A DNA stretch of 21,714 bases from CAYRTD01 sp964426915. GTDB lineage: Bacteria; Bacteroidota; Bacteroidia; Bacteroidales; GCA-2748055. The notes below the pieces were generated by a model. It had not been told where the DNA came from and ran no database searches. It was given only the letters and a program-made list of their open reading frames with translations. The stretch spans positions 1 through 21,714 of the forward strand of contig CAYRTD010000063.1 of assembly GCA_964426915.1 (NCBI GenBank). Reading direction: 5' to 3'. The position numbers were made by a program, and so were the translations under genes. Shown here one piece after another: positions 1 to 8,945 of this stretch (position 1 is its first letter; the number at the start of each line of letters is the position of its first letter).

Positions 1-53
1 GAGGATTTAAAATTTTTGCAGCAACGCAGATATTGGACATTATGGACAGACTC
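1..53 (-). repeat. Dispersed modular repeat, copy A (cut by window edge)
   Basis: Positions 1-30 are the exact reverse complement of 18494-18523 inside copy E. Positions 33-53, ending TTATGGACAGACTC, are the reverse complement of the left end of copy E at 18419. Compared with copy E, about 52 bases between these two blocks are missing, so this is an internally shortened copy. Its other half lies outside the window. It sits beyond the terminator of the superoxide dismutase gene and contains no credible coding sequence. Confidence 0.85.
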
Positions 54-112
54 TAGTTAGATAGAAGTTATGTGAATACAGATATGATCTGCGAATCTGC
101 GGCTTTTCTTAC

Positions 113-147
113 AAAAAAAATAGCCTCCCAAAACCGGAAGGCTATTT
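113..147 (-). terminator. Rho-independent terminator of the superoxide dismutase gene
   Basis: On the minus strand a perfect 9-bp stem (AAATAGCCT at + 118-126 with AGGCTATTT at + 139-147), extended inward past one mismatch, is followed by a run of eight T (complement of + 113-120). It lies about 20 bases after the stop codon of the minus-strand superoxide dismutase gene, where an intrinsic terminator is expected. Confidence 0.85.
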
Positions 148-167
148 CAACACTGAATAAAATCAAA

Positions 168-770
168 TCACGATTTGAATCTCTTTTCTACCTCTTTCCA
201 GTTGACCACATTCCAGAATGCTTCGATATATTCCGGCCTTTTATTTTGGTATTTCAGGTAGTATGCGTGTTCCCAAACATCGAGACCGAGAACAGGGGTT
301 CCCTTTACTTCTGAAATATCCATCACAGGGCTGTCCTGATTTGGGGTTGAGGTGACCACAAGTTGTCCTGTATCATTTTTTACGAGCCATGCCCAGCCTG
401 ATCCGAAACGGGTAGCTGCGGCTTTATTGAATTCTTCTTTAAATGAATCGAAAGAACCGAAGTTTTTGTTGATAGCCGACATAAGTTCGCCCGAAGGAAC
501 TCCTCCACCATCGGGGCTCATTACTTCCCAGAAAAGGTTGTGATTAAAATATCCGCCGCCATTATTCCTTACTGCAGTTGAGGCAGTTGAGACATTAGCG
601 AGGATCTCTTCAATGCTTTTACCCTCGAGATTGGTGTCTTTTATCGCGTCGTTTAACTTCGTAGTGTATCCACCGTGATGTTTGGTGTGATGGATTTCCA
701 TTGTCCGTGCATCGATATGTGGTTCCAATGCATCATAAGAATACTTGAGTTCTGGTAATTTGAATGCCAT
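168..770 (-). CDS. sod: Superoxide dismutase, Mn/Fe type, cytoplasmic
   Basis: Converts superoxide to oxygen and hydrogen peroxide in the cytoplasm. The 200-residue length is usual for the family. The four metal ligands are visible: H27 (in the HHTKHH stretch), H77 (GGGYFNHNLFW), D164 and H168 (LDVWEHAYY). The GGGYFNH stretch together with Q145 in PNQDSP is the arrangement typical of Mn-type or cambialistic enzymes, so metal use cannot be settled from sequence. There is no signal peptide. ATG at 770-768 gives the canonical family N-terminus (FKLPELKYSYDALEPHID). It is monocistronic: divergent from pruA across a 268-bp gap and closed by its own terminator at 113-147. A second, exported paralogue lies at 18835-19530. 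Confidence 0.97.
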   Translation of the reverse strand: MAFKLPELKYSYDALEPHIDARTMEIHHTKHHGGYTTKLNDAIKDTNLEGKSIEEILANVSTASTAVRNNGGGYFNHNLFWEVMSPDGGGVPSGELMSAINKNFGSFDSFKEEFNKAAATRFGSGWAWLVKNDTGQLVVTSTPNQDSPVMDISEVKGTPVLGLDVWEHAYYLKYQNKRPEYIEAFWNVVNWKEVEKRFKS

Positions 771-957
771 AATTGTTGTTATTTTTAAATTATAATCAGT
801 CTAAATAAGTTTTTATTCTCTTAACATATGGCAAATGATTTTGTTTAAGTTTTTTTAATATTTCCTGTGAAAGGATAGCTGTTATAAAAAATGCCGAATA
901 TTCTAATATCTGTTGTAAAATATTCAATTACATGACAAAGCTCAAGATTAATGAAAA

Positions 958-965
958 TATCTTTG
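958..965 (+). promoter_or_regulatory. Possible -7 promoter box for pruA
   Basis: TATCTTTG fits the Bacteroidota -7 consensus TAnnTTTG and lies 73 bases before the pruA start, in the 268-bp gap divergent from the superoxide dismutase gene. No TTG or TTTG stands at the expected distance upstream, so this is a weak single-box match. The rest of 771-1038 is AT-rich with no other feature seen. Confidence 0.25.
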
Positions 966-1038
966 AATAATTTTAAGCACTCAAATGAGTTGTAGAAGTG
1001 TATTATTCAGAAATATTAACCAAATAACATATTAAAGG

Positions 1039-2670
1039 ATGGCAACAGGTTTTTTTAAAGTACCCACAGCAGTGAATGAACCGGTATTAAGTTACGCCCC
1101 CGGCTCGCGGGAAAGAGAACTTCTCAAAAAGGCTATCTCCGAAGCCCGTTCGGAAGAGGCAGATATCCCCATGATCATAGATGGAAAGGAAGTGCGCACC
1201 GACAACAAGGTGGCAATCCGTCCTCCACACGACCTTGATCATCTTCTGGGATATTATCACAAAGGAGATGCTAGTCATGTGAAAATGGCTATTGATGCAG
1301 CCATGAAAGCAAAAAAGAAATGGGAAGAAGCAGGATGGGAGCAGCGTGCTTCCGTATTTTTAAAAGCAGCTTCTTTGCTTTCCGGTAAATACAGGTACAG
1401 AATGAATGCTGCAACTATGGTCGGACAGTCTAAAAATCCCTACCAGGCGGAAATTGATTCTGCATGTGAGTTGATAGACTTTTTCCGTTTTAATGTTGAA
1501 TACATGGCCAGGATCTATAATGAGCAACCCCTCTCCGGTGATCATATGTGGAACCGTCTTGAGCAGAGAGCTTTGGAGGGCTTTATTTTTGCGCTTACTC
1601 CTTTCAATTTTACATCTATTGCCGGAAATCTTCCCACCGCTCCGGCTATGATGGGTAACACTGTTGTTTGGAAAGTATCCAATACACAGGTCTATTCCGC
1701 AAAGGTTATCATGGATATCCTGATGGAAGCAGGGCTTCCCGATGGTGTTATTAACCTGATGTTTGTATCCGGGCCGGTAGCAGGGGATGTGATCTTCTCA
1801 CATCCCGACTTTGGCGGAATTCATTATACCGGATCAACAGAGGTATTTCAGAATATCTGGAAAACCATTGGTAATAATATTGATAAATATAAAACTTACC
1901 CCCGCATTGTGGGAGAGACTGGCGGTAAGGATTATATAATGGCTCACAATTCAGCTAATATCGATCATTTGGTTACTGCTATGGTAAGGGGAGCTTATGA
2001 ATATCAGGGACAAAAGTGTTCGGCGGTATCCCGTGCCTATATCCCCTCTTCAATTTGGGATGAAGTAAAGAAAAAGCTGAAAAAAATGATCTCTGAAATA
2101 AGGATGGGTCCTGCCGAGGATTTTTCGAATTTTTTCAGCGCAGTGATTGATGAGAATTCTTTTGATAAGCTTTGTATGTTTATTGAGAATGCTAAAAAAG
2201 ATGATGACGCCGAGGTTATTATCGGAGGCAAGTGCGATAAATCCAGGGGCTACTTCATTGAACCTACGGTAATTCAGGCTATGAAGCCCGATTATATCAC
2301 TATGGAGGAAGAACTTTTCGGACCTGTTCTGACGATATATGTGTATGAAGATGATAAATATGAGGAAACGCTTGATATTCTGGATAATACATCGGTATAT
2401 GGCCTTACAGGTGCAATTTTTGCCCAGGACAGGTACACTATTGAAAGGGCAAGTAAAAAACTCGTAAATTCGGCCGGTAATTTCTATATTAATGATAAAC
2501 CTACCGGAGCGGTAGTCGGACAGCAGCCTTTTGGCGGAAGTCGCGGTTCAGGTACAAATGATAAAGCAGGTTCCATGATTAATATGTTACGCTGGGTTTC
2601 ACCACGAACGATCAAAGAGAGCTTTTCACCCCCTGTCGATTTTAAATATCCGTTTCAGGATGAGGAATAA
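1039..2670 (+). CDS. pruA: L-glutamate gamma-semialdehyde (1-pyrroline-5-carboxylate) dehydrogenase
   Basis: Oxidises L-glutamate 5-semialdehyde, in equilibrium with pyrroline-5-carboxylate, to glutamate with NAD+, the second step of proline breakdown. The 543 residues form one aldehyde dehydrogenase domain of the P5C-dehydrogenase (ALDH4) type. The general base is E293 (VGETGGKD) and the nucleophile C327 (YQGQKCSAVSR). The late signature VGQQPFGGSRGSGTNDKAG is typical of PruA. The ending PRTIKESF also fits. No proline dehydrogenase domain is fused and none is adjacent, so it is the stand-alone form. ATG 1039 follows AAAGG only two bases away, too close to be a normal ribosome binding site. 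It has no partner gene; a long non-coding region follows. Confidence 0.95.
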   Translation: MATGFFKVPTAVNEPVLSYAPGSRERELLKKAISEARSEEADIPMIIDGKEVRTDNKVAIRPPHDLDHLLGYYHKGDASHVKMAIDAAMKAKKKWEEAGWEQRASVFLKAASLLSGKYRYRMNAATMVGQSKNPYQAEIDSACELIDFFRFNVEYMARIYNEQPLSGDHMWNRLEQRALEGFIFALTPFNFTSIAGNLPTAPAMMGNTVVWKVSNTQVYSAKVIMDILMEAGLPDGVINLMFVSGPVAGDVIFSHPDFGGIHYTGSTEVFQNIWKTIGNNIDKYKTYPRIVGETGGKDYIMAHNSANIDHLVTAMVRGAYEYQGQKCSAVSRAYIPSSIWDEVKKKLKKMISEIRMGPAEDFSNFFSAVIDENSFDKLCMFIENAKKDDDAEVIIGGKCDKSRGYFIEPTVIQAMKPDYITMEEELFGPVLTIYVYEDDKYEETLDILDNTSVYGLTGAIFAQDRYTIERASKKLVNSAGNFYINDKPTGAVVGQQPFGGSRGSGTNDKAGSMINMLRWVSPRTIKESFSPPVDFKYPFQDEE

Positions 2671-2821
2671 GGTTCAATGAAACCCAATTTTCAGAAGCTG
2701 AAAGCGAACTGAAAAAGTGCTGGTCGAATTGAATCCTGAGCGTCAGGCGAAGGATCCCGATGGGTATGAAATTGGCTGTCCCTGGCGTGAAAGTCTTATT
2801 TCCAGTGATCGAACTAGTTTA
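2671..2821 (+). other. Non-coding gap after pruA with a small inverted repeat
   Basis: No coding region is supported here. Positions 2731-2757 hold a compact element with a 5-bp stem (CCTGA at 2735-2739, TCAGG at 2743-2747) followed by GCGAAGGATCC. It resembles the short intergenic CTGAGCG-to-GAAGGATC repeats seen in many bacterial genomes. There is no T-run, so it is not an obvious terminator of pruA. Confidence 0.35.
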
Positions 2822-3113
2822 GAGTCCGTCAATAGAGTCGAGAGTCTGTTCCGATAGCTATCGGAACAGAATGTTCGAGATCAAGGCTTGCGAACGGAGG
2901 CACAAGCCGGAAAAAGCGGAGTTTACTCGTGTAAATGATCATTTTTCCGGCGAGCATAACGCAGAACAGAGTGATAACGAGCTTCGCAACCGCACGCTGC
3001 CGCTGAAGCTTTCCGCTTGTGTAGAAGCTCTGCGCTGCGCCTTCAGACTAGCTTTCGGCGGCCGAAGGGAGGCATTAGAGGAGGCGCAGGGTATAATCAT
3101 TATCAGCTTGACA
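2822..3113 (+). repeat. Dispersed modular repeat, copy B
   Basis: The left end GAGTCCGTCAATAGAGTC matches the terminal sequence of the family. Next comes a perfect 26-bp palindrome (2845-2870), then the scaffold block AATGTTCGAGATCAAGGC (2871-2888). A hairpin follows with perfect 10-bp arms GCCGGAAAAA (2906-2915) and TTTTTCCGGC (2942-2951). The second scaffold block has GCATAACGCAGAAC and AACGAGCT. Copy D, reversed, aligns to 2822-2960. The right boundary (ending near TTGACAGG at 3109-3113) is uncertain because 3000-3100 has no counterpart in the other copies. An 83-codon reading frame at 2871-3122 lies inside and is not credible as a gene. Confidence 0.75.
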
Positions 3114-3498
3114 GGTATTTAAGATCTATCATTTAAAAGTCGGCAGTCATAATTTTTTTCTGAATTCAAGTTCGAAAAATTACCTAAATTTTAAGTTTGC
3201 TAACCATTCAGGTCGTTTGAAGCCCATGAATGAATTAAGTAATGAGGCTGAGGTTGTCTTACATATAATAACTATGTATGACTTAAATAATTATTTTTTC
3301 ACTGCCTGAATAGTTATAAAAGAATGATTTTTTCAGAACAAATATTTAATTTTCTTGTTTATTATTTTAAGCCTTGATTTTATATTAAAATCTGTTTTAA
3401 AATGAAAAGAGAAGGTTTGTATTCTTATAAAAGATATCAATATCTTATAATCTTAATAAATTTTTTTCATAACTTGTATATAGATCAGTAATGACAAT
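3114..3498. other. AT-rich stretch with no recognisable gene
   Basis: About 385 bases of AT-rich sequence between the repeat and the broken gene. All frames are interrupted by stops. A small AT-only inverted repeat (AAGATAT/ATATCTT near 3432-3447) is the only structure seen. It may be further decayed coding sequence or a long regulatory region for the large gene at 3789. Confidence 0.4.
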
Positions 3499-3757
3499 AT
3501 GACTGCCGGAGATGATGATGGTGGTTTTGCGATTGATGTTTTCAAAGATAAAACAAGGTCTCTTATTGGGACTTCATTTTTTTCATGATTCAGTAAGCGA
3601 GGGTGATCTTAATGATATTATACCTGCTTTGACCATTATATTACCATGGAATGATAATTAACATGGAATTATAAAATTTTAGAAAAAAAAGACAAATGTA
3701 AATGGAAGTTTTACCGCCTTTGGTGTAACTCGTTTTATGGATAAACCTTTTCTTTAA
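3499..3757 (+). pseudogene. Remnant of a protein-coding gene, frameshifted
   Basis: ATG 3499 opens a frame reading MTAGDDDGGFAIDVFKDK and continuing to a stop at 3586-3588. Shifting frame at the seven-T run 3577-3583 lets it go on with protein-like composition (DSVSEGDLNDIIPALTI) to TAA at 3659. The same frame resumes after a second stop (TAG near 3680) as NVNGSFTAFGVTRFMDKPFL, ending at TAA 3755-3757. The residue composition looks like real protein rather than chance, but the family is not recognised. The frameshift could be a true mutation or a homopolymer read error; the in-frame stops argue for decay. Confidence 0.35.
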
Positions 3758-3788
3758 TTAAGTCATCATTGAGATAAAAAAAACTATC

Positions 3789-6700
3789 ATGAAAAAACAT
3801 GTTCTATTTTTCTTTTTTCAAATTAGTATATTTTCTGTTTTAAGCAGTCAGGCTCAGATTACCTCCGCCAGCATAAACCTGAATTTTAAAAGCAGTTCGG
3901 ATGATATGCCGGTTATCCGAACGAAAGTTTATGTTGTGCAGGAAGAAGATACAATAGCCTCTGGTTTTTCTGATGAAGAAGGCGTTTTTAGGTTTGAAAC
4001 GGATTTGGACATTACAGGTGTTGATGATTATTTAATCGACCAGCAAGGGCTTTCTATTTCACCCAATCCTGTGAGTGGAAGCGAAATTTTCATTAGTTCC
4101 AACTCACATTCAATTACTGAAAATGAAAGTCATATAAGGATTTATGATCTTTCAGGGAAAGTATATTCAAAATATGACCACTTGTCTCCCGGTTCTTATT
4201 TATTAAGAATTGAAGAACCAGGTTCAGGTTTTTTATCAAGCGGTAATTTTATAATTACCCGGCCAGGTTATTATAATTTCAGGATTAAAAATTCGATTAT
4301 CGGAAATGATAAGAAAAAGGCTACCGATAATGAAGGAATCCCTTATTTTGTTTATGCTGAAAAATCAGAATTCGTTACTTTTCATGATACAGTATATATA
4401 TTGAGTTACCAGGATGATTATGATATTGCCTTGAATAATGCTGAAAAACCGACTCCGCTTTTCTCTGTCAGCGGAGCTCTGAAAGTTGGAGAACCCATTG
4501 TTTTCGACGGAAGTGCTTCCACAGGAGCAGTTGAAGAAGATTTGAAATACACTTGGAATTTTGGGGACGGTGTTAATAGCGGAGGTGAAAAAACGGCTCA
4601 TATCTATACAGAGCCGGGGACTTATGATGTTTATTTAACTGCAGCAGGCAATTATGGTGCAAAAGACACTTTGTCTCAAACTATCGAAATATCAGCAAGT
4701 GCTCTGCCTTCAGATACAGCTTTAATTTCTGCTTATGTGAGCAGACCGGATGGTGAACCAGTTGAAGGAGCAACGATTACTGTGAGCGGGATTAAGGAAG
4801 AATTTATAACTGATGAACAGGGAGAGACCGATTTAAAAGCCGGTGTGAATACGGATGTTTCTATTAAGGTTACGAAAGAGGGATATACCTCGCAGGTTCA
4901 GTATGTGAATCTTGAAAACGGCAGTGAATTTGGAGATCATTATTTTACTTTAATTCCCAGAGAAAGTCCTGCCACAATTGCAGAAGTTGAGTATGGAATT
5001 GAATATGCCAGTTCCCGTGGGGTAAAAGTTTCAATTCCTGTTGAAGGACTTGTTGATCAAAATGGAGATATAGTCACAGGAGAAATTGATCTCTCTCTGA
5101 CACCCGTTGATGTAAGTGACCGGGATCATTTGAAAGCTTTTCCCGGTGAGTTTTCCGGAATTACCCCGGAGGGTGATGCTCCTGTTCTTATGACTTATGG
5201 TGTTGCCGAGTATATTTTTGAACAGGGCGGGAAAAAATTACAATTGAATGAAGGTAAACATGCGACCATCGAAATCCCTGTCTTTATAACTACTCATCAG
5301 GATGGTTCTCCTGTAATACCGGGAGATCAGTCACCCCTTTGGTCATTGGATGAAAAAACAGGCCGTTGGGTAGAAGAAGAAACCGGTATTGTTGTTGAGA
5401 GTGAAAATTCACCAACAGGATTAGCCCTGCGCGCCGAGGTTAGCCATTTCTCATGGTGGAATCATGACATAGCACCTGAACCTTATTACCCGATCCCGGA
5501 ATGTAAGATTAAAGATAAAAATGGTTTGCCAACTCTTGAAATTCCCTCGGGAGGTGCATGTTATATTGAAGGTGAATTAGCAGGACCTAACGGACCCAGA
5601 AACAGGCCAAATACTTTAGGTGGAGGAAAACCCTTGCCCGTGCCGCCCAATCAGGATATGTGGCTGACTGCATCCGGTGGAAATGGTGTATACCAGGGAA
5701 AAGTCAAAATTAACGGCCCGGAAGGCAAGTATGAAGAAATAATAATCCCACTGGCAATGATTTATTCGGGTGGAGATGGTGATTTAATTGAGGCTGATAC
5801 ATTATTTGATGCTGCACTTGAGACGGTTGATGATGTTGACACTTATACCTTCAATGTTATTGAGGGAACTGCATACAATCTTGGAGTTGGCCGTGCGCCA
5901 AATTCCAACTTATCAGGTGCAATATCATTGTACGACGGAGAAGGTAATCATATTCGAACAAGTGGTTTTGGTAATAATGGATTTAATTACTCCTTTACTG
6001 CAGAAAATAATGATACTTATACAGTTGAAATCAGAGGTACGGAAAATATTCCCGGAGCATATCGGATTTCGCTTGAGGTCATTCCTATTGTTTCTCTGGA
6101 TAGTAATTTTGTGGTAACAACGTTTTTTGACGGACAGGTGAAAAAATACTTGTTTGAGGCGCAGAAAGATCAGATCATATACCCATATGTCCGTTCAGAC
6201 GGATCAATTTATTACAGGGTGAAGATAAAGGATCCGAATGGTAATACTGTTCTTAACAGGAATGACAGGTATGTAAATACTCCGGGATATTATAAAATTG
6301 TAGCGGATGGTATGTACACATTTGAAATTATATCCTCAAGAAATGCAGAGAAATTACATAATGTCGGTCTGGCTTCAATAAGTGAACCGGTCAGTTATCC
6401 TGGAGATGAAGAGATCTCAGTATTATCAGACAGCATCGGAGTTTACGGAAAGCCATATTTTTTCAAATTTGAGGGTCAAAAAGACGATGTGATTAACTAT
6501 GCCCTTCACACAAAAGATTCATTGTCTGGTTATTATACCCTTTATAGTCCTGGAGAAGAAGAGTTTTATAACCGGGAGCAGCTCAGGAATGATGATGTGG
6601 TGAATTTCCATGGAAATGCCAGTGGAAATCCTTATAACGACCGGTATCGTCTCACTGAAGATGGTGAGTATATTTTTAAGGTTCAAGCAGGTAGAACTGC

Positions 6701-8768
6701 AGGAAGAGAAGCCTATGATGGCAGGTTCAGTCTTTATTTATTCCGGCCGGAAGTTGCTGAAATAAACTTTGATAGCATTTATACTGATAGCATCAAAACT
6801 CCATATAATTTCAAATGCTATAGCTTTAAACTTGATAAACCTACATCAGCCTCAATGGTATATACCAATATGGTGAGAGGAGGATATTTATATGTCAGGA
6901 TGTATGACAAAAACGGGGATTATGTAACAAATACAAGGAGTAATGTATTCACTGGCTCTGTTTCTTATGGTGAAATTAGTGGATTTCATCTTGATTCAGT
7001 GGTTTATCTTGAATTTAATCCTTCCGGAGGTGCAACAGGGCTTTATGACTTTAATATTGTGGAAAATGATGATCCTCTTGAAGTCCAAAGTGATATCCCA
7101 TGGCATGAATTTTCAGGTTCGATAAGTCAGAACGGGGAGATCGATTATTATAAATTTACCGCAGATTCAGCCCAGATTCTTGGTTTGACATATATAAGAG
7201 GTGAGAATGCTCTTCGTCAAAAATTCTCGGTCTACAAAGTAGGCGAGCATTTTGCAACTGGCGATTACATCAGGGATGATTGGTATAGCACAACAGACCG
7301 TCAGGTGGAGGGGAAATATCATCAATTTACTGCAGAAATACCCTCATCCGGTGAATATATCATTCGAGTCAATGGGAATCTTGCGGGTAATATTCCTGAA
7401 CGTGCAACCGGCGACTACAAATTAAGGTTGAATTTGCTGGATAAAGCTTCGACAATTGTAGTTGATGATCTTGCTATAGATAATCAAGATGCTACAACCG
7501 GGTTTATCAGATCAGCACTAAGGGCTGTTGGTAATGGCGGCACCGTAAACGTGGAGCCAGGGCAATATGAAGAAGTAGGTTCTGTAATTGTAGACTATGA
7601 AAATGTTACATTATCCGGTGCCGACTCCACCAATACCTCTGTAGAACTTATTTCTACCCAAGGTTTTGATGTGAAAAGATCCGGTGTAACAATACAAGAT
7701 ATTCATTTCAATAAAACCAGTTACCAGACCATATATTTGCGTGGCGGAGTTACTGATTTCCTTCTTGAGAATACTAAAATTACCGGGGGTGAAGCAGTAG
7801 ATGGTTATGCAAATAATCACAATACGGTTATCAGGAATAACAATTTTGTGTCAGGAGGTTCGATTGGACTTAGTTTAAGTGGTGATGGAATGATCGTGGA
7901 AAACAACTCATTAAATACCGAAGGTGGCAGTGTCAATACGGCTATATCCATGAGGGGTACCAATAATGTCATCAGAAATAATATTGTAGGAAGTTCTGAT
8001 TCCCGTACAATTTCATTCAATGCTGTTATAGTAACAGGGGACTCTGCGGTAATTGAAGATAATATAATTAATACCTACGCATTTGGTATTGATGCCAGAT
8101 CACCAAATTCCAATGGTGTAAATTATGTGGTGATCAGAAACAATACATTGGGTTCTCTTACCGGTTCGAATGGCGGAAATTCGGATGGTATAATTGTCAA
8201 TTTATTCAATAATGCACAGGTTTATAATAACAATATTACCGGCCACCCCGATCTGAGTCGTGGAATTCGTATAAGAAACAGTGGGGGTAATGTTTATAAT
8301 AATCGTATCAGGATAAACAGGTTTGATGGAATATATATCAGTACGACAGATGCCTCCCCTGAACTCATTGTGACCAACAATACCATTGTAAAAACCGGTT
8401 CCTATGGAAATCATGCGAACATCAAAGTTTTGAATGACGGAACCTCTTCCCCGGTGCGAATCCTCAATAATATAATGGTCATGCCGGTAACAACAAATAC
8501 AAGTCATTACGGGGTTTATTCCCAGGTAGGAATTCTTGAATCGGATTATAATTTATTTAATGGGCACACATCATATTATACCTCAAATCTGAGCTTAGGA
8601 CCTAATGATATCACATCTGACCCTGTCTTTGCAGATGATGAGTTAAGGCTTGACTCATCAAGTCCTGCAATTGATGCAGGCACAAACAGCTTTGCACCAT
8701 CAGAAGATTTTGAAAGTACTCCAAGGCCATCAGGAGCAGACGTTGATATTGGTGCGGACGAATTTTAA
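3789..8768 (+). CDS. Very large secreted multidomain surface protein (PKD, PPC-like repeats, beta-helix)
   Basis: 1659 residues with a signal peptide (1-22, ending SSQAQ). In order: a carboxypeptidase-regulatory-like start (about 25-85); a stretch very like a T9SS type A sorting domain (about 88-158: SISPNPVSG, IRIYDLSGKVY, LSPGSYLLRIEE); a PKD domain (about 221-303, TWNFGDG at 255-261); a second carboxypeptidase-regulatory-like domain (about 307-390, PDGEPVEGATITVSG); a beta-rich region (about 395-565); several pre-peptidase-C-like modules (clear at about 661-766 and 1109-1218); a right-handed beta-helix (about 1225-1600) with repeated VIRNN/VENN/VYNNN turns; and a C-terminus ending DIGADEF, as in other beta-helix proteins of this class. 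It is probably exported and may bind or process polysaccharide, but no catalytic site was identified. The sorting-like domain is near the N-terminus, and no usual C-terminal one is present. Confidence 0.93.
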   Translation: MKKHVLFFFFQISIFSVLSSQAQITSASINLNFKSSSDDMPVIRTKVYVVQEEDTIASGFSDEEGVFRFETDLDITGVDDYLIDQQGLSISPNPVSGSEIFISSNSHSITENESHIRIYDLSGKVYSKYDHLSPGSYLLRIEEPGSGFLSSGNFIITRPGYYNFRIKNSIIGNDKKKATDNEGIPYFVYAEKSEFVTFHDTVYILSYQDDYDIALNNAEKPTPLFSVSGALKVGEPIVFDGSASTGAVEEDLKYTWNFGDGVNSGGEKTAHIYTEPGTYDVYLTAAGNYGAKDTLSQTIEISASALPSDTALISAYVSRPDGEPVEGATITVSGIKEEFITDEQGETDLKAGVNTDVSIKVTKEGYTSQVQYVNLENGSEFGDHYFTLIPRESPATIAEVEYGIEYASSRGVKVSIPVEGLVDQNGDIVTGEIDLSLTPVDVSDRDHLKAFPGEFSGITPEGDAPVLMTYGVAEYIFEQGGKKLQLNEGKHATIEIPVFITTHQDGSPVIPGDQSPLWSLDEKTGRWVEEETGIVVESENSPTGLALRAEVSHFSWWNHDIAPEPYYPIPECKIKDKNGLPTLEIPSGGACYIEGELAGPNGPRNRPNTLGGGKPLPVPPNQDMWLTASGGNGVYQGKVKINGPEGKYEEIIIPLAMIYSGGDGDLIEADTLFDAALETVDDVDTYTFNVIEGTAYNLGVGRAPNSNLSGAISLYDGEGNHIRTSGFGNNGFNYSFTAENNDTYTVEIRGTENIPGAYRISLEVIPIVSLDSNFVVTTFFDGQVKKYLFEAQKDQIIYPYVRSDGSIYYRVKIKDPNGNTVLNRNDRYVNTPGYYKIVADGMYTFEIISSRNAEKLHNVGLASISEPVSYPGDEEISVLSDSIGVYGKPYFFKFEGQKDDVINYALHTKDSLSGYYTLYSPGEEEFYNREQLRNDDVVNFHGNASGNPYNDRYRLTEDGEYIFKVQAGRTAGREAYDGRFSLYLFRPEVAEINFDSIYTDSIKTPYNFKCYSFKLDKPTSASMVYTNMVRGGYLYVRMYDKNGDYVTNTRSNVFTGSVSYGEISGFHLDSVVYLEFNPSGGATGLYDFNIVENDDPLEVQSDIPWHEFSGSISQNGEIDYYKFTADSAQILGLTYIRGENALRQKFSVYKVGEHFATGDYIRDDWYSTTDRQVEGKYHQFTAEIPSSGEYIIRVNGNLAGNIPERATGDYKLRLNLLDKASTIVVDDLAIDNQDATTGFIRSALRAVGNGGTVNVEPGQYEEVGSVIVDYENVTLSGADSTNTSVELISTQGFDVKRSGVTIQDIHFNKTSYQTIYLRGGVTDFLLENTKITGGEAVDGYANNHNTVIRNNNFVSGGSIGLSLSGDGMIVENNSLNTEGGSVNTAISMRGTNNVIRNNIVGSSDSRTISFNAVIVTGDSAVIEDNIINTYAFGIDARSPNSNGVNYVVIRNNTLGSLTGSNGGNSDGIIVNLFNNAQVYNNNITGHPDLSRGIRIRNSGGNVYNNRIRINRFDGIYISTTDASPELIVTNNTIVKTGSYGNHANIKVLNDGTSSPVRILNNIMVMPVTTNTSHYGVYSQVGILESDYNLFNGHTSYYTSNLSLGPNDITSDPVFADDELRLDSSSPAIDAGTNSFAPSEDFESTPRPSGADVDIGADEF

Positions 8769-8770
8769 TT

Positions 8771-8865
8771 GGTGTCTGTCCATGGAGTCGAGAGTCTCTT
8801 TCAGAACCGGACCGCCAATCTACGGTTCGGTTATGACCCAGACACTCTACTTTATGGGCAAACAC
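8771..8865 (+). repeat. Dispersed modular repeat, copy C (short form)
   Basis: A 95-bp element starting two bases after the stop codon of the large secreted-protein gene. Its ends are imperfect inverted repeats (GGTGTCTGTCCAT at the left, ATGGGCAAACACC at the right). Inside is a hairpin AACCGGACCG (8805-8814) / CGGTTCGGTT (8823-8832) with one G-T mismatch. The right half (CGGTTATGACCCAGACAC...) matches copy E at 18608-18649 and the left half matches the left end of copy B. The central scaffold of the longer copies is missing. Confidence 0.75.
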
Positions 8866-8894
8866 CAAAAAATCTGGTAATTGTTGAAAATTCG

Positions 8895-8927
8895 AAAGGA
8901 AGGACTGTAATGTGTCCTTCCTTTTTT
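8895..8927 (+). terminator. Rho-independent terminator after the large secreted-protein gene
   Basis: Perfect 11-bp stem AAAGGAAGGAC (8895-8905) / GTCCTTCCTTT (8914-8924) with an 8-base loop and a T-run (8922-8927). It should end transcription from the 4980-bp gene upstream. It lies only 18 bases before the start codon of the DivIC/FtsB-like gene. Confidence 0.88.
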
Positions 8928-8945
8928 CATATATTCGCATTGAAG

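Noticed and set aside
2871..3122. 83-codon open frame on the plus strand
   Set aside because: It lies wholly inside repeat copy B, starts within the repeat scaffold, and its translation has no protein-like pattern. The matching part of copy D is not open in the same way.
8769..8945. N-terminal extension of the DivIC/FtsB-like protein
   Set aside because: The extension would translate repeat copy C and an intrinsic terminator. The family length and the membrane helix position fit the ATG at 8946.
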